Positions 1-10,400 of a DNA stretch of 64,000 nucleotides are shown piece after piece; position 1 is the first letter of the stretch; each line of letters opens with the position of its first letter. Where the stretch lies: the NCBI GenBank assembly GCA_020631235.1, contig JAHDHQ010000008.1, positions 1-64,000 on the forward strand, given 5' to 3'. Position numbers and translations under genes: made by a program. The notes beneath the pieces are model-generated. The model saw only the letters and a list, made by a program, of their open reading frames with translations, had not been told where the DNA came from and ran no database searches. Source of the DNA: Saprospiraceae bacterium (GTDB lineage Bacteria; Bacteroidota; Bacteroidia; Chitinophagales; Saprospiraceae).

Positions 1-16
1 TATATGAGCACAATAA

Positions 17-54
17 AAAAAAAAAGAGACTGCCTACTTATGAGACAGCCTCTT
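17..54 (-). terminator. Rho-independent terminator of the DUF2807-like gene
   Basis: On the minus strand an imperfect stem (AGAGGCTGTCT pairing with AGGCAGTCTCT through G-U pairs, 7-base loop) is followed by an unbroken run of about eleven T. It lies just after the stop codon of the minus-strand gene ending at 64, so it should end the sigma-factor operon transcript. Confidence 0.8.
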
Positions 55-63
55 TAACACCCT

Positions 64-1290
64 TTATTTTATTTTTATAGTGCATAGTTCGCAGGAAATA
101 TCTATGGTCGAAGCGTTTTCAGCCTTCCCTAATTTGTATATTTTTTTATGACCTTCTTCTTCAAGCTCGATAAAAGATTTATTAATGGAAAGTTTAGAAA
201 GGTTTGCATTTCTCAGTGTCATTAATGACTCTTCAAGTTTTTCGATACCGATACTTAAATCACCGTTTTTATTTACTATCACTAATGATTCTAGTTCAGC
301 ACCTAAATGATCGATGTTAACATCACTATTGAGTAGTTGCATGTCTAAAGCGTCTTCTAGTGTTCCAAAATCAAATTGAGAGAATAAGCCTTCGTCAACA
401 TTTAGGTGATGGATGGATTGCGAACGACATTCATCATTCAAAGTTTTTTTAATTTTTAGTGTTTCGACTTCTTCAATATCTAAAGAGGAGAGGCACGAAT
501 TAATATCTAGGTATTCAGCTGACTGAATTTGGACGTCGCAGGATTTAAAGTCTAGATTCCCATCTTCGATATAATCTATATTGACATTGCAATCGCTAAA
601 ATCAGCAATTAACTTTGAAAGTTTAGCTGCAGTAAAATCTGAAGATTCTAATACTGTTTTTAGTGTACCCTTGTGTTCGCCAATATGGGCTACCATTTTA
701 TTTCCGCTCAAATGAAGTGTAGATGATTTCGGCACATAAATGGTAGTAGAAATTTCTAAAAAATCAATGCCATGAATGTTACCATTTTTAAAATGCAATC
801 GCGAGTTTTCGTCTTTAAACCACCCATTTTCTATTTGTAAAGAAACAAGATTAGAAAAGAAAGATACGGACAAGGTATTCGCCGCATTTAAGCTTAAAAT
901 GGGTTGTAAATCCTGGATAAGCTCATCTTTATTTACACCTTCTTTTACCTTTAAAGTAAGCTCATGCTCAAGTTTAACGACTGATTGTTCCCAAGTATTT
1001 ACGTTTAAAATATTATTCAATATTAGGATGGGTTCTTGTTCGTTTTTTCCTGCAATTCTAAATTGTTGTTTACTATGCCTGGTATCTATGGTTCCTGTAC
1101 CAAACAGCTTAACATCTGGTCCTTCAATTTCAATTTTAGTATCATTAAAGACTTCTATTTCGGCCGTTAATAGTTCGCTATGTGTTTGTGCACATATAGC
1201 TGGATTTTGGCCAATAATAAGTACTATGCATACAAGTGTTTTAATAAACCAGTGTTGATTTTTCACTATTGATATTAAATTCTTTTTCAT
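64..1290 (-). CDS. Exported protein, DUF2807/DUF4097-like, in a sigma-factor operon
   Basis: A 408-residue exported protein. I start at the ATG at 1290 because it gives a good signal peptide (MKKNLISI, then a hydrophobic stretch ending in AQT); the longer reading adds only an unlikely hydrophilic leader. The mature part has alternating short beta-strand-like repeats with regularly spaced hydrophobic residues, as in the right-handed beta-helix 'auto-transporter adhesin head' group (DUF2807/DUF4097). I see no catalytic motif. It overlaps by 50 bases the anti-sigma-like gene upstream and is the last gene of the operon. Such a sigma/anti-sigma/envelope-protein trio is common in Bacteroidota, which suggests a cell-envelope role. 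The family call is by pattern only. Confidence 0.6.
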   Translation of the reverse strand: MKKNLISIVKNQHWFIKTLVCIVLIIGQNPAICAQTHSELLTAEIEVFNDTKIEIEGPDVKLFGTGTIDTRHSKQQFRIAGKNEQEPILILNNILNVNTWEQSVVKLEHELTLKVKEGVNKDELIQDLQPILSLNAANTLSVSFFSNLVSLQIENGWFKDENSRLHFKNGNIHGIDFLEISTTIYVPKSSTLHLSGNKMVAHIGEHKGTLKTVLESSDFTAAKLSKLIADFSDCNVNIDYIEDGNLDFKSCDVQIQSAEYLDINSCLSSLDIEEVETLKIKKTLNDECRSQSIHHLNVDEGLFSQFDFGTLEDALDMQLLNSDVNIDHLGAELESLVIVNKNGDLSIGIEKLEESLMTLRNANLSKLSINKSFIELEEEGHKKIYKLGKAENASTIDISCELCTIKIK

Positions 1291-1789
1291 TGTTATTAAT
1301 TTTTTCAATTTCAAATAAGACCTTATCCAATAATTCACTTTTTGCTTGGTAATATTCTAGTTGAGACTTGGCCATGTCATCAGTATGAGAAGCATTTTGT
1401 AAATATTCGAAGGTTGAAGCGTACAATTTATCTAGGTAATGAACCTGATCTAAAAGCAATTGCAATTGATTTTTATATTCGTTGGAAACGGGTGTTGATT
1501 GTATTTGTTGGCTTTTTAGCCATAAGGTTTTTTCATAAGCTTTATTTGCTGGTGTTTCAGCTAATAGGCGAGGGCCGCTTTCTTTGAGCACAATCTTTTT
1601 TTCTTTAATCATGTATGCTAAAACACCACTAAAGATTAAAGATAAACAAGCAACGAGCCACACAATTTTTTGCCATTTTCGAGCTTTAGGCTTAATTTTT
1701 TGTTCAATATTTTTCCAAATGTTTGGATCTACTTCCTTTGAGTCAAAATGCTCTTTATTTTGTTGTATATAGTTTTCAAAATCAGGCAT
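1241..1789 (-). CDS. Single-pass membrane protein, probable anti-sigma factor
   Basis: 182 residues: a cytoplasmic N-terminus of about 40 residues (with a DPNIWKNIEQKI helix typical of Bacteroidota anti-sigma-like proteins), a single hydrophobic segment near residues 43-61 (VWLVACLSLIFSGVLAYMI), and a helical, probably periplasmic C-terminus rich in Glu, Lys and Gln that may form a coiled coil. The start overlaps the end of the sigma-factor gene by 8 bases, so the two are translationally coupled. Role as inhibitor of the adjacent sigma factor is inferred from topology and position. No zinc-binding HxxxCxxC motif of the ZAS group is present. Confidence 0.65.
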   Translation of the reverse strand: MPDFENYIQQNKEHFDSKEVDPNIWKNIEQKIKPKARKWQKIVWLVACLSLIFSGVLAYMIKEKKIVLKESGPRLLAETPANKAYEKTLWLKSQQIQSTPVSNEYKNQLQLLLDQVHYLDKLYASTFEYLQNASHTDDMAKSQLEYYQAKSELLDKVLFEIEKINNNEKEFNINSEKSTLVY

Positions 1790-2339
1790 ATTTATGGCTT
1801 TTTAACTTTGTACGTAATAATTTTTTGGCATAGCTGTATTGGCTTTTTGCATTTGATTCAGAGGTGTTAAGCATACTTGCGATTTCTTTATGTTTAAATC
1901 CATCTAAAAGGTAGAGCGTTAGCACTTGTCTGCAACCATTTGGCAAAGAGAGAATAGCTTCTTCAATTTGTGCAAAATCTAGTTTTTTGTACCAATGGAC
2001 ATCTTCAATTTTTACAACTAATTCCTCGTCAATAACTTCAAATTTCATAGTTTTTCTTACATAAGAAATGCTTTGATTAGCAACTATTCTCTTTAACCAA
2101 GTACCATATTTTGAAGGGTCCTTTAAATGACCAATTTCTTTGAACGATTTTAAAAATGCTTCTTGGATAATATCCTCAGATAATGTTAAGTCATTTGTAA
2201 TTCTAAAAGACAAATTCAACATGCTTTTTGCAAAACTTGTATAGAGAAAACGCATGGCCATCTGGTCGTTTTTTCTCACTCTTGAGACAGCCTCAGCTAT
2301 ATGTTGATAATTATTCAAAAAAGTGGATGTTTTTTCCAT
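1782..2339 (-). CDS. ECF-type RNA polymerase sigma factor
   Basis: 185 residues with the two-domain layout of extracytoplasmic-function sigma factors. Region 2 lies at about residues 25-90 (FRITNDLTLSEDIIQEAFLK, the acidic DIIQEAF motif being characteristic). Region 4 lies at about 125-180 (LPNGCRQVLTLYLLDGFKHKEIA followed by a helix-turn-helix). It is first in a three-gene operon with a membrane anti-sigma-like protein and an exported protein. It likely directs core polymerase to envelope-related promoters, possibly including its own, but I could not identify a second copy of a matching promoter. Confidence 0.9.
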   Translation of the reverse strand: MEKTSTFLNNYQHIAEAVSRVRKNDQMAMRFLYTSFAKSMLNLSFRITNDLTLSEDIIQEAFLKSFKEIGHLKDPSKYGTWLKRIVANQSISYVRKTMKFEVIDEELVVKIEDVHWYKKLDFAQIEEAILSLPNGCRQVLTLYLLDGFKHKEIASMLNTSESNAKSQYSYAKKLLRTKLKSHKYA

Positions 2340-2568
2340 TCATTTAAAAGACGCATGGAATCTTAAAAAGACGTAAAAGAAAATAGGAATTATGATTTTA
2401 AAATATTCTTTACTCCAAGAAAAGTTAATCAATCTTTAGCTGTTTCTTATCAAATGTAAGCAGGCGATTATGATAGTCAGATGATGGACTACTCTTTCTG
2501 TGTCGACTTTTTTTGAGAATAAAAAAAGACATTGGACCTAATAAAAAGTCTACGATGAGTGACAAAAA

Positions 2569-2594
2569 CTTTTAAAAGTGAATGCTTTTAAAAG
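2569..2594 (-). terminator. Perfect inverted repeat after the DUF5916 gene
   Basis: Two copies of the self-complementary decamer CTTTTAAAAG, 6 bases apart, lie 7 bases beyond the stop codon of the minus-strand gene ending at 2601. They can form a 10-bp stem. On the minus strand the second arm is followed by TTTTTGTC, a short T tract, so a terminator is likely. Confidence 0.55.
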
Positions 2595-2600
2595 AGCAGA

Positions 2601-4817
2601 TTAGTACCAATAGTTAGCTTTAAGTATTAAAGCTCTGTTATTAGATTGGAAATTTGATGCTGCACCCATAGTTTCTAGAACATCATAATTGTCGAGGTAT
2701 ACAAGAAAGATGTCCGACATAGGAGAAAAACGCCATTGTATTCTGCTATTTATACCCATAAAGTCAGACTGGTCCACAAACTGAAAGAGGGTCGTCCAGA
2801 GTAAATTTTTATTAAAACCTATTTCTATTTTTGACACTAAGGCAGAAATCCTGGTTTCACCGTATGGATCTGGAAACTTCAAATCATTTAATTGGTAGCC
2901 GACACTAAAATTCCCCCAATATTGGACTCTATAATTAAGCTTAGTTTCAAAGCGGTTGAGCGTACCATTATAAAAACCACCTGTTGTGGCAGATACATTC
3001 CATGACAAGGGTTTTCTGCGGTCGGAGTCGTATTCCAGATTTATATCAGTAGACTGGTATCGATCGACAGGAAACGGGGTTTCTCCTGTAAAGCTGAAAG
3101 GATAAAGGAGATCAAATACATTATAATTTAAACGAATTCTGAATTCACTTGTATTTTGAAAACTGGCAAAATAGCGCAATCGATTAAATTGTTCGTTAAA
3201 GGTTCCATCAGGTTGGAGGATGCTTAGATTTTCTATACCGAATCTATGTCTGGTAATTTTCCCTTTTCTGGGTCTTTTTAAATAATCGAGCGAAGCATAA
3301 CTCGAATTATAACCTTGTCGGATGATGGTATCTCTTTCGGCATCATAATTTTCGACTCGATTTAAAAAGCCCATGTCAGCAAAGAAGTTGTCTTGCAGCA
3401 TCACATTATCCATTAAGAATTGCCAATTTTGATTTTTCAGTTCAGTTCCAAAATTGAAAATCATTTGCTTCTCAGAATACCCATCTTTAAATGATCGATG
3501 CGTAGCTCCCCATATACTTACTTGTCCATTATCGGTAGTGTATAATCCTTCTAAACTTAGGTTTCTGCCATAATCTTTATTAACCGTTTCTGTACCTTCA
3601 AAAGCTTGTCGATTAAGAAACATGGCTTGAACAAATGATCGTCCAAATTGTCTTTTAGCAGAAAAAGCGGATTGATTTTGAGCTAGGGCATCTTCGGTGC
3701 TTCCACTGTGGATATTCATGACACCTATTCTCGTGGTTTGTGTGATATTTCCCGTTAATCGAGCTCCATACAAAATAGGTACAGCTTGAAGGTTTTTGTC
3801 CAAGCCTATTTTTCGTGAAAAAAATGGGCGCATTCCACCAGACCCAAAATCTGAAAAAAGATCTGCGTTTTCGAGAAAGAAGGTTCGCTTTTCGGGCAAT
3901 TGGATATTAAATCGTGTAAGATTAGTGACCAGTTCATCCACTTCTATTTGAGAAAAATCTGGGTTTAAGGTTACATCTAAATTAAGGGATGAACTCAGGG
4001 CCATTCTAGCATCTAAACCGGCATTATAGTTTAATCTAGCTTCCGAATCTGCTTGTTTAGAAACTCCTGAAGTGATGTATGGAATCAAATTAATGTTTCC
4101 CTTTTTACGACTGGGAGGTTCAGGCCAAACCAGAGCACCAGCAAAGGCTGGGTTAGGAGGCCAAAAACCTTCAGGAACAGATGTCCAGTTATGATATTCG
4201 TTGTCATTGGTATTATTGCGCACAAAATTTAAGCCCCATTCCGTCAAGCTTTGGTTATATCTAAGAATGCGAAATGGAATAGCAAATTCTGCCGTCCAGT
4301 TTCCTTCATTATGTTGAGTTTCGACGTACCATTTATTACTCCAATTAGCATTTACATCTGAGGTTTCTGTGCGCACAGCATCCCATTGTACACCTACACC
4401 TGTAGTGCCGAATAATACCGCATTGGCACGAGAATCCAAGGGATCTAAGATGACGGCTATTCCATCATTATTCCAAAAATCATCTCTTTTTAGAGATTGT
4501 ACGAGCACATCTTTTTCTTGGTAGCATCGGGTAGCTACGTATAGATATTGATCATCGTAGCACATCATAAATTCGGTTTTGGGGTCGGCACCTTCTTTAA
4601 AATAGGGTACTTTTTGCCAAAAATTTGTGCCTACCGGAACTTGTTCCCAAATGCCCTCATCAAGTATTCCATCAACTTTTATGGGATCGTTAACAGCTTT
4701 GATTTCGTATCTAAACTGTTCCTTATAAATGGTTTTATTTGCCTGTCCAGATACACTGTTTTGGATCAACAATAGGCCTAGGAAAATTATGATGATGTCA
4801 CTTAGTTTAAAACACAT
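2601..4817 (-). CDS. DUF5916 outer-membrane protein with N-terminal CBM9-like domain
   Basis: 738 residues from the ATG at 4817; an upstream TTG at 4850 is possible, but the ATG places the hydrophobic signal peptide (IIIIFLGLLLIQ, ending VSGQ) correctly. Residues of about 30-225 form a carbohydrate-binding-module-9-like domain (KVDGILDEGIWEQ, then DDQYLYVATRCY, typical of this family). The rest is DUF5916, predicted to be a beta-barrel: many alternating strands and an aromatic C-terminus (KANYWY). The family is widespread in Bacteroidota. It is often annotated as hydrolase without biochemical proof. Probably located in the outer membrane. Confidence 0.8.
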   Translation of the reverse strand: MCFKLSDIIIIFLGLLLIQNSVSGQANKTIYKEQFRYEIKAVNDPIKVDGILDEGIWEQVPVGTNFWQKVPYFKEGADPKTEFMMCYDDQYLYVATRCYQEKDVLVQSLKRDDFWNNDGIAVILDPLDSRANAVLFGTTGVGVQWDAVRTETSDVNANWSNKWYVETQHNEGNWTAEFAIPFRILRYNQSLTEWGLNFVRNNTNDNEYHNWTSVPEGFWPPNPAFAGALVWPEPPSRKKGNINLIPYITSGVSKQADSEARLNYNAGLDARMALSSSLNLDVTLNPDFSQIEVDELVTNLTRFNIQLPEKRTFFLENADLFSDFGSGGMRPFFSRKIGLDKNLQAVPILYGARLTGNITQTTRIGVMNIHSGSTEDALAQNQSAFSAKRQFGRSFVQAMFLNRQAFEGTETVNKDYGRNLSLEGLYTTDNGQVSIWGATHRSFKDGYSEKQMIFNFGTELKNQNWQFLMDNVMLQDNFFADMGFLNRVENYDAERDTIIRQGYNSSYASLDYLKRPRKGKITRHRFGIENLSILQPDGTFNEQFNRLRYFASFQNTSEFRIRLNYNVFDLLYPFSFTGETPFPVDRYQSTDINLEYDSDRRKPLSWNVSATTGGFYNGTLNRFETKLNYRVQYWGNFSVGYQLNDLKFPDPYGETRISALVSKIEIGFNKNLLWTTLFQFVDQSDFMGINSRIQWRFSPMSDIFLVYLDNYDVLETMGAASNFQSNNRALILKANYWY

Positions 4818-4898
4818 GAGGGATAATACAAAAGGTTTTTCAAACCTCAATACTACTATAACTTTTTCATTTAGCTATCATTCTGCGCTTTTATTAGA

Positions 4899-5564
4899 TC
4901 ATTTATCTATTTCTATCGAGGCAGGCACTTTGGGAATGTGCGGAAAATCTTGAAATAAGAATGGTATTCCTTTTTGTTGGATAGGAACAACGTTTTCGTC
5001 TAAGGATTTTGAAGGCTTAAGGAGCAGCAAGTGTATCTTGAGCAAGTAGTAGGAATATTGTTCTGGAAATACAATGTTTTGGTTTTTACAAGACTCATGA
5101 TGAAATGGAATCATGTAAGCAATTCTTCGCATCGACTCAAGTAAATGTCTCAACATACAATATACATGTAATTGACTATCTAGCCTTTGTAAGTGGTCAT
5201 CACACAAGACCACAATACCGTCATGATTTTTTGTTTGAATCTTTTTCTTTAAATCTTTTTTTAATGAGTCTATTGTTATTTCGGCATGTGGTCTTGTAAA
5301 ATCAATAGATGGTGGATAATGCAAACTAAAGCTAGGTGTGTGTTTCATATCCACAAACTCAGATTTTATATAAGGTATTCCACGTGATTGGAGTTTGTCG
5401 CCCTGATTATCGAAAATATGGGTTCCCCACAAAGCCCATTTTTCTGCCTTAATTAGTTTTTTAGAAAACTTTAGGGTTTGGCCGTTTGAAGCTTCAGCAT
5501 ACAAGGGCATTCTGGTTTGATTTATCTCAATGGCATCTTTTAGATGTTTTCTTAAATCTTGCAT
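4899..5564 (-). CDS. Conserved hypothetical protein
   Basis: 221 residues with no family I recognise. No signal peptide or membrane segment. The N-terminal third has readable motifs (MPLYAEASNGQTLKFSKKL, then WALWGTHIFD), and the middle contains HYPPSIDFTRPHAE and VVLCDDH. It starts within the last base of the DUF1801 gene (TAATG overlap), so the two form an operon and are probably co-translated. Codon use and base composition are like the neighbours, which supports a genuine gene. Cytoplasmic by default; function unknown. Confidence 0.6.
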   Translation of the reverse strand: MQDLRKHLKDAIEINQTRMPLYAEASNGQTLKFSKKLIKAEKWALWGTHIFDNQGDKLQSRGIPYIKSEFVDMKHTPSFSLHYPPSIDFTRPHAEITIDSLKKDLKKKIQTKNHDGIVVLCDDHLQRLDSQLHVYCMLRHLLESMRRIAYMIPFHHESCKNQNIVFPEQYSYYLLKIHLLLLKPSKSLDENVVPIQQKGIPFLFQDFPHIPKVPASIEIDK

Positions 5565-5917
5565 TAGGCATGTATAGTTTTTTCAGCTTCCTCAAGCATT
5601 TTTTGTATGGTTTCTTTAGGGTAATCATCCAATTGTTTGATTTTTATGTGCCTCATTTTTTTACCTGTTCCTTCTAGCCAATGATGTGGGTCGTTTATGT
5701 TTGTCGCATCATAAAAGCCCAGATTAACAGTTGATTTTGTACATACTAGATAGCAAAAGTCTTTTTGGGTTCCATACACAGGCCTCTTCCATTTAAAGGA
5801 TTCATTAATAGGATCAAAGGTTTCAAAAATCCACGATCTTAATCTTGTTAGGATATCGATTTGGGATGGTTTTGCGTTTAGAATATAATCGTCAACATCT
5901 TTGTTTTTAATGGACAT
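5564..5917 (-). CDS. DUF1801 (YdhG-like) protein
   Basis: 117 residues from the ATG at 5917 (MSIKNKDVDDYI). A longer reading to 5968 adds an unlikely leader. The body matches DUF1801: an N-terminal helical segment ending in LRSWIFETF, then the conserved ESFKWKRPVYG strand and the VNLGFYDA segment. Members are small soluble proteins of a YdhG fold with a putative ligand-binding pocket and no established reaction. It overlaps the next minus-strand gene by one base. Confidence 0.75.
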   Translation of the reverse strand: MSIKNKDVDDYILNAKPSQIDILTRLRSWIFETFDPINESFKWKRPVYGTQKDFCYLVCTKSTVNLGFYDATNINDPHHWLEGTGKKMRHIKIKQLDDYPKETIQKMLEEAEKTIHA

Positions 5918-6051
5918 AGCTAGTCTTTTTGTGCAATAAAACGAATGATTTATAGTTTTATGAAGCATTCTGCCTAAAAATATTCGATTTTCGTAGATAA
6001 GCAGGATGGTAAAGTACTGTTTGGTATAATTTTATAGAATAAGCCTTATTT

Positions 6052-7425
6052 ATGCGAAAAGAGCAGCTGTATTTTTTTTCCTTTTTTTCTTTTTGTTTAT
6101 TGATATTAGGATGTAGATCTGAGGTAAACTCTCCCTTTGATGGACCCGACTTTGAGGTAGAAACTGTGTTCCCAACTGGTGATGAAAAGTATTTACAGCT
6201 GGACGCTGATTATTTATTTGATGAGGATAAGTTACCGACTATTCATTTAAGTATACCTGGCTCTTCCTTAGCTAAAATAGATGCAGATCCTGTTGCTGAA
6301 GAATATATTGAGGGTTCAATGACGTTCGAAGGTGAAACAATTAGTCCAGTAGGAATTAGGTATAAAGGTTCATTTGGAGCATTTGCAGGATGCACTTCTG
6401 GCATTAACTTTTTAAATCCTTCAGGCAGAAAAACGTGTACCAAACTCTCCATGAAAATAAAAATTAATTGGGGTGATCGGGAGGAGCGATTTTATGGACT
6501 CAACAAAATACAGTTACATTCAATGAATCAAGATCCCAGTCAAATGAGGGATCGTTTAGGATATTGGATGTTTAGAGAAATGGGTGTAAAAGCCCCAAGA
6601 TGTGTGCATGCAAAGTTGATGATCAATGGAAAGTTTGCTGGATTGTTTGCTTTAGTAGAACAAATCGATGGCCGTTTTACTAAACACAATTTTGAAGATG
6701 GAGACGGAAATTTATACAAAGAAATATGGCCTATAGATATGCACGCAAGACCATTTACAGAGGAAGAATATTTGCAAGCCTTGAAAACAAATGAAGATGA
6801 GAACCCTAGTGTAGAATTGATTAAGTCATTTGGTGAAGAGATACAATCTACACCACCCACAGAATTAAAACCTATCGTAGAAAAATGGATGGATGTAGAG
6901 AATATCATGACCTATATTGCAGTAGATCGTACGATTAGAAATGATGATGGAGCTTTTCATTGGTATTGTTTTGGTGGAGAGTGTGCTAGCCATAACTTTT
7001 ATTGGTATGAAGAGACAGATCGACAAAAATTACATCTCATCCCTTGGGATTTAGATCATGCCTTCGAAAATATAGGAGGACAAGAGAACGCTATAACTGG
7101 TGTAATGGATGATTGGGGAGAAATCACTAATAACTGTGAACCTTATGGGAGTTTGTTGGGCTTTAAACAACGATCAGCTGCCTGTGATAAACTGACGGGT
7201 GCATGGGTGAAATTTGATGATTTATTCGAGCAGAAACGTATAGAGTTTAAAGAAGGACCTTTATCCGCCAACGAAGTGGAAGAAAAGCTTCAGAAATGGT
7301 CTGAACAAATCCAATTTGCCACTGAAGAAGCAGCCCTAGATTTCGATGACGCATTAGATGTTAATAAGTGGGAATTCTCCGTAGAAGATCTAAAAAATAA
7401 ACTCGAATTTGCCCGCAATAATTAA
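6052..7425 (+). CDS. CotH-like kinase-fold lipoprotein
   Basis: 457 residues with a lipoprotein signal peptide (hydrophobic run ending LLILGC, cysteine at residue 21). The CotH domain spans about residues 60-440: IRYKGSFG, LSMKIKINWG, FYGLNKIQLHSMNQDPSQMRDRLGYWMFR, a strand-rich LMINGKFAGLFALVEQID, and the acidic LHLIPWDLDHAFEN. In spore-forming bacteria and some pathogens CotH is a kinase that phosphorylates secreted proteins. Activity here is untested, but the conserved Asp-rich WDLDHAFEN motif is present. It is convergent with the BNR-repeat gene, with stop codons overlapping by 4 bases. Confidence 0.8.
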   Translation: MRKEQLYFFSFFSFCLLILGCRSEVNSPFDGPDFEVETVFPTGDEKYLQLDADYLFDEDKLPTIHLSIPGSSLAKIDADPVAEEYIEGSMTFEGETISPVGIRYKGSFGAFAGCTSGINFLNPSGRKTCTKLSMKIKINWGDREERFYGLNKIQLHSMNQDPSQMRDRLGYWMFREMGVKAPRCVHAKLMINGKFAGLFALVEQIDGRFTKHNFEDGDGNLYKEIWPIDMHARPFTEEEYLQALKTNEDENPSVELIKSFGEEIQSTPPTELKPIVEKWMDVENIMTYIAVDRTIRNDDGAFHWYCFGGECASHNFYWYEETDRQKLHLIPWDLDHAFENIGGQENAITGVMDDWGEITNNCEPYGSLLGFKQRSAACDKLTGAWVKFDDLFEQKRIEFKEGPLSANEVEEKLQKWSEQIQFATEEAALDFDDALDVNKWEFSVEDLKNKLEFARNN

Positions 7426-10400
7426 GGGTCGACTTTAATAAACTCAACTACTTCATTACTTATTAATTTGTTTAATGCTTTGATGTCCGTATCGACAATC
7501 TTTTGGTATTTTTCTAATTGTTCATCGATCAGTGCTACCAATTTGTTTTTCACTTGGATCATTTGATCCGTAGGTGGTGCATCACTTATTTGCATAAGCG
7601 AATTTATATGGGCCAATTTATTCGTTAATTTTATCGGATAATTGAGTGGATCTTGGCGACTTTGATTTTTCGTTTGATACAGTTCTTTTTCTATGGCTGT
7701 AAGGCTTGAATCGATCGTTTGAATGCTTGTTTTAAGAGCTTCTGATTCATAGCTCTTACTGAAGCTTGCCATTTTCTTTTTCAAGGTTCGAATGTTTTCA
7801 ATCGTTTTATGTGATTCGCTGACTTTAGCATTGATTTCTTTAATAAAATCGTTTCCGGACTTTAATGCTTCCTGCGAATAATTCACTCTAGGATCAGCTA
7901 ATACTTTGAATGCTTGTGTTTGGTTTTTTCCATTAACATTTAGATGTACTTGGTAGCTTCCAGGAAGTACTTTGGGACCGTTCATTGATCCCCACCACAA
8001 AATCATTCCATCAAAAGAATGAGCGGGTGCTTCTCTTAAATCCCAGTCAAAGCGATTAGGTCCAGTAGTAATGCTTAGTTTGTTATATTTTTTCTCAGCA
8101 TAATTACTAAAATGTCTGATGGTATCTCCATTGAGTTCGGTAAAAATTAAGCTTATACTGTCTTTTTCCTCATTATAATCTTTTAGGTAGAAATGAGTCA
8201 TAGCACCAGCCGCATGATTGGTTCCAGCTCCTTTGGTTTCTTTGGTTTGACTACCTTTCATTCGATAGGTATCAGCAGGTTTAAATAAATGGACGGTACT
8301 CGATGTAGGTATTTCTTTTGCTTGTTTGATGGCCGATAAATCATCTATCATCCACAATCCTCTACCTTGGGTCGCAGCAATTAGGTGATTATCTTTTACA
8401 GCTAAATCAGTTATAGGTACTACAGGTAAATTTAGTTGTAATGACTCCCAGGAAACACCATCATTATAGCTAATATACATGCCTGTTTCTGTGCCTCCGT
8501 ACAACACACCTTGGTCCAGTTGGTCGGTTCGAATAGCTCTCGTAAAATGCTCATTGTCAATGCCCTGGTTGATTAATTTCCATGATTTACCAAAATTGTC
8601 AGTTTTTAAAAAGTAGGGTTTAAAATCCCCGTTTTTGTAGGCAGTAGCAGCAATATAACAGCTGGCTTCATCAAAAGGACTAGGTTCGACACAATTTATC
8701 ATCAATCCTTTTGGTATATTTTTAGGACTTACATTTTGCCAATGTTGTCCACCATCATTTGTATAATGAACTAAGCCATCATCGGTACCAACCCAGATGA
8801 GTCCTTCTTTTATGGGTGATTCTTGAGCAGCGAAAATGGTGCAGTAATATTCTACACCAGTGTTGTCTTGGGTAATAGGTCCACCTGAAGAAACCATCTT
8901 TTCTGGATCATTGCTTGTTAAATCAGGACTTACTATTTCCCAGCTTTGTCCTTCATCTGTGCTCAGATGGACGTGATTAGAACAGGTATATAGTTTATTT
9001 GGGTCGTGTTTGGAGAAGAATATGGGAAAATTCCATTGGAACCTATATTTCATCCCTTCAGCCCCGTATCCCATGGGGTTGTCAGGCCAGACATTAATCG
9101 CACGATTAAACCCGGTATTATGATCTAATCGGGTAAGGTATCCACCATAGCTACCTCCGTAGACAATCTCATTGTTTTTTGGGTCTACAGCAATGTGAGC
9201 TGATTCTCCACCTGCAGTAGATTCCCAATCTTTTTCAGTAATGGATCTCCCGTTGCTTCGGTGACTGATCCGTATGGTACTATTGTCTTGTTGGGCGGCA
9301 TAAATTCGATAGGGAAAATGATGGTCTGTTGTTACTCTATAAAACTGGGCTGTGGGTTGGTTATGGTAAGTGCTCCAGGTTTCGCCACCATCATAAGTGA
9401 CTTGGGCTCCACCATCATCGCCAATAATCATTCGATTGGGATTTTCGGCAGCTATCCAAAGATCATGATGGTCGCCATGAGGTGCTCGTGATGAATTAAA
9501 ACTTTTACCTCCATCTTTTGATTTGTGGTAATTTACATTGAGTACATACACGATTTCTTCATCTTTTGGATCTGCATATAATCGAGTGTAGTACCACGCT
9601 CTTTGTCTTAAAGATCTAGATTCATTTACTTTATTCCATGTTTTTCCAGCATCTTCGGAACGGTATAAACCGCCATTTTCGTTTTCTATCAAGGCCCAAA
9701 TTCGATCCGAATTAGCAGGTGAAACTGTGACGCCATTAATACCCCAAACGCCCGAAGGTAATCCTTCATTTGCACTAATATCAGTCCAAGACTCTCCACC
9801 ATCCGTACTCTTCCATAAAGCGGAACCTTCCCCTCCACTGGATAAACTATACGGGTTTCTGCGCACTTTCCAAGTTGAGGCGTACAAAATTCGTGGGTTG
9901 TTAGGGTCCAAGGTCAGGTCAACTGCACCTGCACCAGCATTGGCAAATAAAACCTTTGCCCAAGTTTTACCTCCATCGACACTCTTAAATACACCTCTTT
10001 GTTCGTGATCTTTATACAAATTACCCATTACGGCAGCCCAGACTATGGATGGGTTGTCTGGATGTATTCTAATCCTAGAAATATGGCGAGATTTTTCTAA
10101 ACCTATAGATTGCCATGTTTTACCAGCATCCACTGATTTCCACATTCCATACCCGCTGGAAACATTTCCTCTAACGGTTTTTTCTCCACCACCTACATAA
10201 ATAACATTAGGGTCTGATGCGGCTACAGCAATAGCACCAATCGAACCGCCAAAAAATCCATCTGATAAATTTTGCCAAGACCTACCACCATCTTCTGTTT
10301 TCCATACACCACCACCTGTCGCACCAAAATAATACAAATTTGGTTTGCCTGAAACTCCTGCAACTGCACATGATCGACCACCTCGATATGGCCCGATTTC

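Noticed and set aside
776-1258. 160-codon plus-strand frame opposite the exported protein
   Set aside because: Cys- and Ser-rich shadow of the real minus-strand gene with signal peptide; no motif.
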